Source: Leucobacter aridicollis
GTDB lineage: Bacteria; Actinomycetota; Actinomycetes; Actinomycetales; Microbacteriaceae
Length of the DNA: 64,000 nt
Reading direction: 5' to 3'
NCBI RefSeq assembly: GCF_024399335.1
Contig: NZ_CP075339.1
Coordinates: 1,240,001 to 1,304,000, forward strand
The notes below the pieces were generated by a model. It worked only from the letters and a program-made list of their open reading frames with translations. It was not told the DNA's origin and did not search any database. Of the stretch, positions 57,524 through 64,000 are shown one piece after another. The position numbers were made by a program, and so were the translations under genes. Each line of letters opens with the position of its first letter. The first letter of the stretch is position 1.

Positions 57524-58840
57524 TTGACTGCTTCGAATCCCGTTCTCGTGATCGCGGACGACCTCACCGGCGCGAACGCGTCTGGAGCGCGCTTCGCCCG
57601 CGCCGGCCTCCGGTCGGCAACGGTGACGTCGAAGGCGCTCGACGGGCCTATCCCCGGGTTCGACGCGCTCATCGTGACTACCGACAGCCGGCATGCGTCC
57701 GCTGCCGACGCGGCAGCCAGGGTGCGCGCCGCCGTCGAGGCGATCCCGGGCGCGGAGCTCGTGGTCAAGCGCACCGACACGACCCTGCGCGGGAACGTCT
57801 CGGCGGAAGTCGCCGCGGTGCTCGACGCAGTGCGTGCAGCGCATCCGGGGGAGCGTGTGCGTGCGCTCGTCGTGCCCGCTTATCCGACATCCGGGCGGAC
57901 GACGGTTGACGGCGTGCAACTGCTCGACGGGCGTCCGCTCGAGCAGACCGAACTGCGGTACGACGTGCACAATCCGATGACGACCTCGATCGTCGCGGAC
58001 ATCCTTTCCGCGCAGCGACCGCTGAGCTCGCGGCACGTGTCCCTGCGCACCGTCCTTGGGGCGGCGCTCACGGAGTCGCTTGTCGCGGGCGACGAGGATC
58101 TCGTTATCTGCGACGCGCTCGACGACGGGCACATCCAACTCATCGCCGCAGCCGCTGCGCAGGCGACTCGGGAACACGGGGTCCGCTGGGTGACCGTTGA
58201 CCCCGGCCCCGCAGGCGCATTTCTCGCACGAGCGCTCGAACTCGGTACGCCCGAGCGGGCGGACGAGCCGCCACTGCTCGCCGTCATCGGAAGTGTCACC
58301 GACCTCTCGATCACGCAGGCGGAGTACCTCGCACAGAGCGAACTCGTTCGCGTGCTCGAGGTCGACTCACTGCGGCTCGCGGGAGAACGCGAGGGCCAGT
58401 CGGGCGCGGTCGATCCCGTCGACCAGCTCGCCGGCGAGCTGCGGCAGCTCATTGAGGCGAGCGCGTTTCCCGAGCAGATTCTCATGCGCGTGCAGCCTCC
58501 CGCGATCGGCGGTCACCTGTCGCCAGCTGGACGGGAGCGGTTGCCCGGGCTGCTCGCGGCTGTGGTGCTTCGCGCCCTTGAAACGGCGCCCGTCGCCGGC
58601 GTCTACAGCAGTGGCGGCGACATTACCGCGGCGATCCTCGATGCCGCGGGGATTCGCGCGTTCGAGGTCATCGGCGAGGTCATCCCGCTCGCTGTCTACG
58701 GCACCGCGATCGGCGGCACGCTCGACGGGGTCGCCGTCGTCACCAAGGGCGGCCTCATCGGTACCGAGGTCACGGCCGAGGCCTGTATGAACCAGCTCCG
58801 CACCCTCGCGGAACGCACCTTTGCGCGGGCGGATCGCTAG
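57524..58840 (+). CDS. Four-carbon acid sugar kinase (DUF1537, DtnK/OtnK-like)
   Basis: A 438-residue kinase of the DUF1537 family: an N-terminal sugar-binding domain (IADDLTGANASG, TDSRH, KRTDTTLRGN) and a C-terminal nucleotide-binding domain (SSGGDITAAIL, TKGGLIG). It phosphorylates a four-carbon acid sugar at O4; association with PdxA2 points to D-threonate kinase rather than the 3-oxo-tetronate kinase that pairs with other enzymes. TTG start (57524) with AAGGG 6-7 nt upstream. Second gene of the GntP-kinase-PdxA2 operon. Confidence 0.9.
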   Translation: MTASNPVLVIADDLTGANASGARFARAGLRSATVTSKALDGPIPGFDALIVTTDSRHASAADAAARVRAAVEAIPGAELVVKRTDTTLRGNVSAEVAAVLDAVRAAHPGERVRALVVPAYPTSGRTTVDGVQLLDGRPLEQTELRYDVHNPMTTSIVADILSAQRPLSSRHVSLRTVLGAALTESLVAGDEDLVICDALDDGHIQLIAAAAAQATREHGVRWVTVDPGPAGAFLARALELGTPERADEPPLLAVIGSVTDLSITQAEYLAQSELVRVLEVDSLRLAGEREGQSGAVDPVDQLAGELRQLIEASAFPEQILMRVQPPAIGGHLSPAGRERLPGLLAAVVLRALETAPVAGVYSSGGDITAAILDAAGIRAFEVIGEVIPLAVYGTAIGGTLDGVAVVTKGGLIGTEVTAEACMNQLRTLAERTFARADR

Positions 58841-58894
58841 CGCCACGCGCGCAGCACGCCCTACACACTTCACCAACATCCATCTGGAGGAATC

Positions 58895-59920
58895 ATGACC
58901 CGTCACACACTCGCACTCACCCTCGGTGACCCTGCAGGTATCGGCCCCGAGATCGCCGTCCAGGCGGTGCTCAACGCCGCCGGCCCCGCGGGCCCGGCGC
59001 GCGCTGTCATCGTCGGCGACCCTGTCTCGGTGACCGCAGCCCTCACCGTGCTCGGGCTCGACGCGACGGTGCGCACAGTTGCGTCGTGGGACGATCTCCC
59101 AGCCGAGGAAGCCGGGGTGATCGACGTGTTCGACATTGGCGTGCTCGGCGACGAGCCAGTTGTCTGGGGCGAGATCTCGGCCCGCGCCGGCGCCTCCGCG
59201 GTGCGCGCCATCGAGGTGGCAACCCAGGCTGCCCTCGACGGCAAGGTCGCGGGCATCGTCACCGCGCCCATCAACAAGGAAGCCATCTGGGCCGCCGGAA
59301 GCGAGCACCTCGGCCACACCGAGATGCTCGCCGAGCTCACCGGTTCCTCGCGCTCGAACACGATGTTCGTCGCGCGCGGTAAGAAGATCTTCTTCGCCAC
59401 TCGCCACGTGTCGCTGCGCGGCGCGCTTGAGCGGATCAGCACGGAACTTGAGGTCGACGCGATCGACGAGGCGCTGCGCGCGCTCAAGGTCTACGGCACC
59501 GACGAGCCCCGCCTCGCGGTCGCAGCCATCAACCCGCACGGCGGCGAGAACGGCAAGTTCGGCACGGAGGAGATCGACTTCATTCGCCCGGCCGTCGCCG
59601 AGATGCAGGAGCGCGGGCACAACGTCGTCGGGCCGATCCCAGCGGACTCGGTCTTCCACCAGCTGTTCACGGACCGCTACGACGCGGTGCTCTCCCAGTA
59701 CCACGACCAGGGTCACATCCCTGCGAAGACGATCGACTTCAATGGGACGATCTCGGTGACGGTGGGCCTCCCGATCCTCCGCACGTCCGTCGACCACGGC
59801 ACCGCATTCGACATCGCAGGCAAGGCAATCGCTGACCCCGGCACGATGATCTCCGCCTACCTTTCGGGCGCGGAGTTTGCTCCGTTCGCTGGCCGCATCC
59901 GCGAGGACTTCAACCGATAG
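58895..59920 (+). CDS. pdxA2: 4-phospho-D-threonate 3-dehydrogenase (PdxA2)
   Basis: A 341-residue PdxA-family NAD-dependent oxidative decarboxylase. It has TLGDPAGIGPEI at the front and metal-binding His residues in GHTEML, INPHGGENG and QYHDQGH. In this gene context PdxA2 oxidises and decarboxylates 4-phospho-D-threonate to dihydroxyacetone phosphate, rather than serving in pyridoxine synthesis. GGAGGA lies 5 nt before the ATG. It is followed 97 nt later by a DeoR regulator. Confidence 0.92.
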   Translation: MTRHTLALTLGDPAGIGPEIAVQAVLNAAGPAGPARAVIVGDPVSVTAALTVLGLDATVRTVASWDDLPAEEAGVIDVFDIGVLGDEPVVWGEISARAGASAVRAIEVATQAALDGKVAGIVTAPINKEAIWAAGSEHLGHTEMLAELTGSSRSNTMFVARGKKIFFATRHVSLRGALERISTELEVDAIDEALRALKVYGTDEPRLAVAAINPHGGENGKFGTEEIDFIRPAVAEMQERGHNVVGPIPADSVFHQLFTDRYDAVLSQYHDQGHIPAKTIDFNGTISVTVGLPILRTSVDHGTAFDIAGKAIADPGTMISAYLSGAEFAPFAGRIREDFNR

Positions 59921-60017
59921 TTGCCAGGCGCGGAGCGCGGCGGCACCCTGCACGAGCAGATAGGCTGGCGGCGATTGCAACCATGCAGCGCCGCACGCGA
60001 GAGAGAGGCCATCGAAC

Positions 60018-60815
60018 ATGGGGGAGACGCCCGCGCTCCGCGGAGAGTACCAGCACACGAAACGGCGGCGCGAGCGCCTCGTTGAGCTCGTTGAAGCTGG
60101 CTCGGGCAGCGAGAACGTGCACGCCCTCGCCGATGAGCTCGACGTCTCGGTATCAACGGTGCGGCGCGATCTCGCTCACCTTGAAGCCGACGGGAAGCTC
60201 GCGCGCACCTACGGCGGGGCCATGGGAGCCGGGCGGCTCGACCGGTCCTGGCAGGTGAAATCGACCGAGCACCAGGACCGGAAGCAGGAGATCGCGCGAT
60301 ACGCCGCGACGAAGGTCTCGCGCGGCATGACCGTGCTCCTCGACTCGGGAACGACTGTCGCAGAGGCAGCCGCCATCCTGGGCACCCGGCCAGACACCCA
60401 CCTGGTGACGAACGGGCTAAGCTCGCTGCTCGCGCTCGCCGATTCAGATGCAGACGTCACTGTGCTCGGCGGTAGGCTGCGCCGCCCGAGCGAGTCAATC
60501 ATCGGAGCGGCGACGCTGCAGATGCTCCAGCACCTCACCGTGGACGTCGGTTTCCTTGGGGCCGAAGCCCTGCACCCGACGCGTGGGCTCAACTGCCCTG
60601 AGATGGACCAAGCTCTCGTGAAGCAGCTCATGTCTGACAACTCGAAGCGCACGTGGGTGCTCGTCGACTCAAGCAAGCTTGAACGGGAGGCACCGTTCTC
60701 GTACTGGGCCCCGGTTGCCGCAGGCTGTGGCGTCATCACCGACTCGCGCGCAACCGATGCTCAGCTCGCGCCCTTCGTTGACGGCGGGTGGACCGTCGAG
60801 ATCGCACCGGAATAG
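60018..60815 (+). CDS. DeoR-family regulator of the acid sugar cassette
   Basis: A 265-residue DeoR protein: N-terminal helix-turn-helix (VHALADELDVSVSTVRRDLAHLE) and a C-terminal sugar-phosphate-binding domain (LLDSGTTVAEAA, FLGAEALHPTRGL, DSSKL). It probably represses the GntP-kinase-PdxA2 operon until a phosphorylated intermediate appears. Same strand as that operon and possibly co-transcribed with it. Confidence 0.92.
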   Translation: MGETPALRGEYQHTKRRRERLVELVEAGSGSENVHALADELDVSVSTVRRDLAHLEADGKLARTYGGAMGAGRLDRSWQVKSTEHQDRKQEIARYAATKVSRGMTVLLDSGTTVAEAAAILGTRPDTHLVTNGLSSLLALADSDADVTVLGGRLRRPSESIIGAATLQMLQHLTVDVGFLGAEALHPTRGLNCPEMDQALVKQLMSDNSKRTWVLVDSSKLEREAPFSYWAPVAAGCGVITDSRATDAQLAPFVDGGWTVEIAPE

Positions 60816-60894
60816 CCCGGGCCGGGCGCCGATGACCTCCCCGACCCCGGCACGTCCCCAGGCCGGCGGCGCCACTCCCCGGTAGGCTGGGTGT

Positions 60895-61527
60895 GTGAAT
60901 AGCAATGAGCAGGCGGCGAGCGGCGACCTTCAGGCCCGCTTCGCCGAAGAGGCGTTGCCGCTCCTTGACCAACTCTTTGGCGCCGCGATGAAGATGACGC
61001 GGAACCAGCAGGACGCGCAGGACCTCGTGCAGGAGACCTTCTTGAAGGCATTCCAAGCGTTCTCCTCGTTCGAGCAGGGTACGAACCTCAAGGCGTGGTT
61101 GTACCGCATCATGACGAACAGCTACATCAACACGTACCGCAAGAAGCAGCGCCAGCCGTTCCTCGGCGCCGTCGAGGAGCTGGAGGACTGGCAGCTCGGT
61201 GGAGCCGAATCAACAACGGCCATGGCCTCGCAGTCTGCTGAGGCGGAGGCAATCGACCGCACCCCGGATTCGGTCGTCACGACCGCCCTCAATGATCTCG
61301 CCGAAGACTTTCGGATGGCCGTCTACCTCGCAGACGTTGAGGGGTTCAGCTATCAAGAGATCGCCGACATTCAGGGCGTGCCGATCGGCACGGTCATGAG
61401 CCGACTGCACCGTGGGCGGGCAAAGCTCAGGCAGGTCCTCGGGGAATACGCCAGGGAACAGGGCGTTGGACTTGATAGAGCCGACACGGCAACACAGACA
61501 TCAACCAAGAAGGGAGCCGCGCGATGA
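60895..61527 (+). CDS. sigR: ECF sigma factor, SigR/SigH (RpoE-like) group
   Basis: A 210-residue sigma-70 factor with region 2 (DAQDLVQETFLKAF, YRIMTNSYINTYRKKQRQP) and region 4 (YLADVEGFSYQEIADIQGVPIGTVMSRLHRGRAKL). It resembles SigR/SigH, the thiol-oxidative stress sigma factors of actinobacteria. GTG start at 60895. It overlaps the downstream anti-sigma gene by ATGA, the normal arrangement. Confidence 0.93.
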   Translation: MNSNEQAASGDLQARFAEEALPLLDQLFGAAMKMTRNQQDAQDLVQETFLKAFQAFSSFEQGTNLKAWLYRIMTNSYINTYRKKQRQPFLGAVEELEDWQLGGAESTTAMASQSAEAEAIDRTPDSVVTTALNDLAEDFRMAVYLADVEGFSYQEIADIQGVPIGTVMSRLHRGRAKLRQVLGEYAREQGVGLDRADTATQTSTKKGAAR

Positions 61528-61763
61528 GTGACTGCGGGTGCGACAAAGCCAAAGCCAATATTTATGAGTTGCTGCGCGGTGAGCTGTGCGCAGAGGAATC
61601 AGCCCCAATTCGTGAGCACCTCGAGCACTGTACCGACTGCCAGAATGAAGAGAGCGTCTGCGCGCGCTTGACCACCGCGGTTCGCCGCGCATGCGAGGAA
61701 GAGCGCGACGGCGCCGCGCCGGCCGACCTGCGCGACGCGATTCTCCGCGGCCTCTCGGTCTAG
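61524..61763 (+). CDS. rsrA: RsrA-type zinc anti-sigma factor
   Basis: A 79-residue ZAS-family protein with the H-x3-C-x2-C motif (His32, Cys36, Cys39) and further cysteines near the N-terminus (Cys4, Cys6) and at 22 and 46. In Streptomyces RsrA, oxidation of the zinc cysteines releases SigR. AAGGGAG precedes the ATG and it overlaps sigR by 4 nt. Confidence 0.92.
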   Translation: MSDCGCDKAKANIYELLRGELCAEESAPIREHLEHCTDCQNEESVCARLTTAVRRACEEERDGAAPADLRDAILRGLSV

Positions 61764-61804
61764 CCGGGGCTCGCGGCCCTGCCCGTTCGGGCGAGGGACT
61801 CAGC

Positions 61805-62293
61805 CTATGCTTCGTCGCGCCAGCCTGTGCAGACATCGACCCACCCGAGGGCGTCGCTCAACTCCTCGAGCTCCGCGATCGTGAGCTCGACGGCTGAGTT
61901 TGCACTGCCAGCTGCCGGAAACACCGTGGCGAAACGTCTGAGTGACTCGTCGAGGTAGACGCGCGCGTCGTCGGGGTTCGCAAACGGGCACACGCCGCCA
62001 ACCGGGTGGCCCGTGAGCTGTTCGACGTCGTCGAACTTCAGCATGCTCGGCTTTGCCCGAAACTCACGCTTGAACATGCCGCCGTTGACCTTCGCGTCGC
62101 CCGCGGCGACGACGAGGATTGCGCCAGGCACATCGGTCGTGCTCGCAAACGCGAGCGTCTTCGCGATGCGGGCGGGCTCCGTCCCTGCCTGCTTGGCGGC
62201 GAGCTCAACTGTGGCGCTCGACTCGGCAAACTCGAGGATGGTGCCTGTCCAGCCCTGCGCGAGTAGGTCAGCGCGTACGGTGTCGATGCTCAT
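61805..62293 (-). CDS. YbaK/EbsC-family aminoacyl-tRNA deacylase
   Basis: A 162-residue editing-domain protein of the YbaK/ProX group, which hydrolyses mischarged prolyl- or cysteinyl-tRNA. Visible family segments: AAGDAKVNGGMFKREF with the key Lys, and HPVGGVCPFA. The segment SANSAVELTIAELEEL is typical of the Cys-tRNA(Pro)-type members. Single gene between rsrA (convergent) and the peptide ABC ATPase gene. Confidence 0.9.
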   Translation of the reverse strand: MSIDTVRADLLAQGWTGTILEFAESSATVELAAKQAGTEPARIAKTLAFASTTDVPGAILVVAAGDAKVNGGMFKREFRAKPSMLKFDDVEQLTGHPVGGVCPFANPDDARVYLDESLRRFATVFPAAGSANSAVELTIAELEELSDALGWVDVCTGWRDEA

Positions 62294-62323
62294 ATCTGAT
62301 CCTCCGATTCCTGCGGTGTTGGC

Positions 62324-63220
62324 TTAGCCGCGCCAGGTCGTGTCGGGAAGCTGCAGCCGCGATGCGACGAGCTCCCTGGTGTACGGGTGCGTCGGGGCTG
62401 CAAGAAGCTCCGCGGTAGGGCCGTCCTCGACGATCCTGCCACCCTGCATCACGATCGTGCGCTCCGCGAGCTGCGGGACGATGCCGAGGTCGTGTGTGAT
62501 CGTGACGAGGGTGAGCCCGAACTCGGCCCGAAGCTCGGCAAGAAGCCCCAAGACGCGTGCCCGCACGAGCACGTCGAGCGCGCTCACCGGCTCGTCGCCG
62601 ACGAGTAGCTCCGGGCCGTGCACGATCGCACGGGCGACCGCGATACGCTGACGCTGCCCTCCTGAGAAGGCGTCGGGGTAGCGGGTTGCGGCGCTCGCTG
62701 GCAGCCCGACGCGTTCGAGTACCGCGCGAACCATTGCGCCGTGCTCCCCCTGGAATCCTGCGCCCTCGAGGGACTCCGCCACCGACTGTTCGATTGTGCG
62801 GCGCGGGTTGAACGACGAGTACGGGTCTTGGAAGACGAGCCCTGTGCGGCGTCGCAGCCAGCCGAGGTCGCCCGATGTCGGGTCGACCTCCCTGCCCGCA
62901 AACTTCACGGTTCCCGCGGTCGGCTTGCTCAGTCCGAGGAGCTGCCTGATGAGGGTTGTCTTCCCCGACCCCGATTCGCCGACGATCGCGACGCTCTCGC
63001 CGCGCTCGATTGTGAGCGAGGCGCTGTCGAGCGCGCGCACGACTTGACCGCGCTCGAACAGCTTCCGCGCGGGCGTGCGAAACTCCTTCGACACGTTCGC
63101 GAGCTCGACGAGCGGGTGCCCGGCCTCGCGCGCGCGTTCAGCCGCGTCGGGAAGGTTCAGCTGCCCCGTCCAGGGGGTGCTGCCCGTCCACTGTGCCGCG
63201 GGCGGTGTCTGCTCATTCAT
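62324..63220 (-). CDS. Peptide/nickel-type ABC transporter ATPase (DppF-like)
   Basis: A 298-residue ATPase: Walker A GESGSGKTT, QDPYSSFNPRRTI, signature FSGGQRQRIAVARA, Walker B LLVGDEPVSALDV. A Pro/Thr-rich leader of about 35 residues precedes the domain. The start at 63220 has GGGAGGGGAAG upstream and overlaps the stop of the preceding ATPase gene by ATGA. It forms a heteromeric pair with that ATPase for uptake of peptides or a related solute; the permeases lie outside the window. Confidence 0.93.
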   Translation of the reverse strand: MNEQTPPAAQWTGSTPWTGQLNLPDAAERAREAGHPLVELANVSKEFRTPARKLFERGQVVRALDSASLTIERGESVAIVGESGSGKTTLIRQLLGLSKPTAGTVKFAGREVDPTSGDLGWLRRRTGLVFQDPYSSFNPRRTIEQSVAESLEGAGFQGEHGAMVRAVLERVGLPASAATRYPDAFSGGQRQRIAVARAIVHGPELLVGDEPVSALDVLVRARVLGLLAELRAEFGLTLVTITHDLGIVPQLAERTIVMQGGRIVEDGPTAELLAAPTHPYTRELVASRLQLPDTTWRG

Positions 63221-64000
63221 GCAGCTTCCCCTCCCGCTGCCGCGATGAGCGCCCGCGTGACCGCGTGGGTCGGGCGCTCGAGAATCTCGCGCACGCTGCC
63301 CTGTTCGACGATCTCGCCGTCGGCGAAGACGAGCACGCGCTCTGCAACCTGGTTCACGACGGCGATGTCGTGGGTGATACAGACGAGTGAGCACTCGTCA
63401 CGGTCGGTGATCTCGGTGAACAGCTCGAGGATTCCCCGCTGCACTGTCACGTCAAGCGCGGTCGTCGGCTCGTCGGCCAGCAGTAGACCCGGAGACGCCG
63501 AGATCGCAGCCGCGATCGCAGCGCGCTGTCGTTGACCTCCCGACACCTCGTGTGGGTAGGCCCGCACGATGCGTTCAGGATCGCGGAGCCCGACCTGGTG
63601 TGCGAGCCTGAGCGCCGCCTCCCGCCGCTCCCCGCGATCGAGATGGTAGTGGAGAGCGAGTGCCTCGGTCATCTGGACGCCGAGCCGACGAAACGGGCTG
63701 AGAGCGGTCTTCGGTTCCTGGAACACCATTCCGATGCGGTCACCTCGGATCGCAGCGAGCTCGCGGTCCGACAACCCCAGCAGCTCTCGGCCGTTCGCCC
63801 GCACCGAGCCGCTCACTGTCGCCTCGCGGGGGAGTAGGCCAGCGATCGCGAGCGCCGTCATCGTCTTGCCCGAACCGGACCCACCTATGATTCCGAGGCG
63901 TTCACCAGCCTCGAGGCTGAAGCTGATCCCGTGCAGGATCTCAGTGCCGCCAATGGCTACTCGGAGATCTTCGACAACGAGTTCCGTCGCGCCAGTCTCA
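63217..64000 (-). CDS. Peptide/nickel-type ABC transporter ATPase (DppD-like), 5' end beyond window
   Basis: The reading frame continues to the window end; the visible part begins with a domain start segment ELVVEDLRVAIG, then Walker A GGSGSGKT just before the first in-window Met. It also has QEPKTALSPF, signature VSGGQRQRAAIAAAI and Walker B LLADEPTTALDV. It is the upstream partner of the 62324-63220 ATPase. Only the N-terminus is missing. Confidence 0.92.
   Translation of the reverse strand, partial: ETGATELVVEDLRVAIGGTEILHGISFSLEAGERLGIIGGSGSGKTMTALAIAGLLPREATVSGSVRANGRELLGLSDRELAAIRGDRIGMVFQEPKTALSPFRRLGVQMTEALALHYHLDRGERREAALRLAHQVGLRDPERIVRAYPHEVSGGQRQRAAIAAAISASPGLLLADEPTTALDVTVQRGILELFTEITDRDECSLVCITHDIAVVNQVAERVLVFADGEIVEQGSVREILERPTHAVTRALIAAAGGEAA

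Noticed and set aside
58367..60058. 563-residue minus-strand frame opposite the DUF1537 kinase and pdxA2
   Set aside because: Antisense shadow; no recognisable domains, while the plus-strand frames match known families end to end.

Overview
The window is high-GC, densely packed DNA from an actinobacterium. A WhiB1-type Fe-S regulator, a SigR/SigH-type ECF sigma factor next to its zinc anti-sigma factor, a putative LAXTG-type cell-wall sorting signal and many IclR/Lrp/GntP-type catabolic cassettes fit Microbacteriaceae (something Leucobacter-like is my inference). No rRNA, tRNA, CRISPR array, phage or transposase was seen. Most convergent junctions carry strong perfect-stem terminators.

Layout. 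0.1-4.8 kb: an amine catabolism cassette on the minus strand (AraC/FeaR-like regulator, copper amine oxidase, aldehyde dehydrogenase). 4.9-9.4 kb: a glycolate/glyoxylate module (GlcD-like flavoprotein, IclR regulator, malate synthase G). 9.7-17.8 kb: an aromatic acid module (MHS transporter, ThDP enzyme, IclR regulator, 3-hydroxybenzoate 4-monooxygenase), interrupted at 11.1-13.0 kb by an accessory AbiEi/DUF559-like gene flanked by minisatellites. 17.9-20.5 kb: Lrp regulator, valine/leucine-type dehydrogenase and a class A beta-lactamase-like hydrolase. 20.6-35.0 kb: the most interesting region, a D-peptide/D-amino-acid salvage cluster. It has a D-aminopeptidase DppA, a dipeptide ABC importer with a fused permease-ATPase, a lipoprotein binding protein, a serine hydrolase, a D-aminoacylase-like amidohydrolase, an M20 deacylase, a GNAT acyltransferase, an N-succinylamino acid racemase and a PucR regulator.

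35.0-48.9 kb: succinate-semialdehyde-type dehydrogenase, DUF4349 lipoprotein, MFS transporter, small lipoprotein, HrpA helicase, aldo/keto reductase, a class C serine hydrolase, malate dehydrogenase, a TetR regulator with a clear operator, and a sortase-anchored surface protein. 48.9-56 kb is mainly housekeeping: argG, whiB1, bcp, rsgA and aroA. 56.1-60.8 kb: a D-threonate-type acid sugar cassette (GntP permease, DUF1537 kinase, PdxA2, DeoR). 60.9-64 kb: sigR-rsrA, a YbaK-type tRNA deacylase and the two ATPases of a second peptide/nickel-type ABC importer, cut by the window end.

How it works together: the window is mainly a series of self-contained catabolic cassettes, each with its own regulator. 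The D-peptide cluster reads as a complete route: import of D-containing peptides, hydrolysis to free D-amino acids, N-succinylation, racemisation, then release of the L-amino acid. The individual enzyme logic is known from the N-succinylamino acid racemase pathway of Geobacillus; its linkage here to a dedicated importer and D-peptidases is the observation most worth testing.
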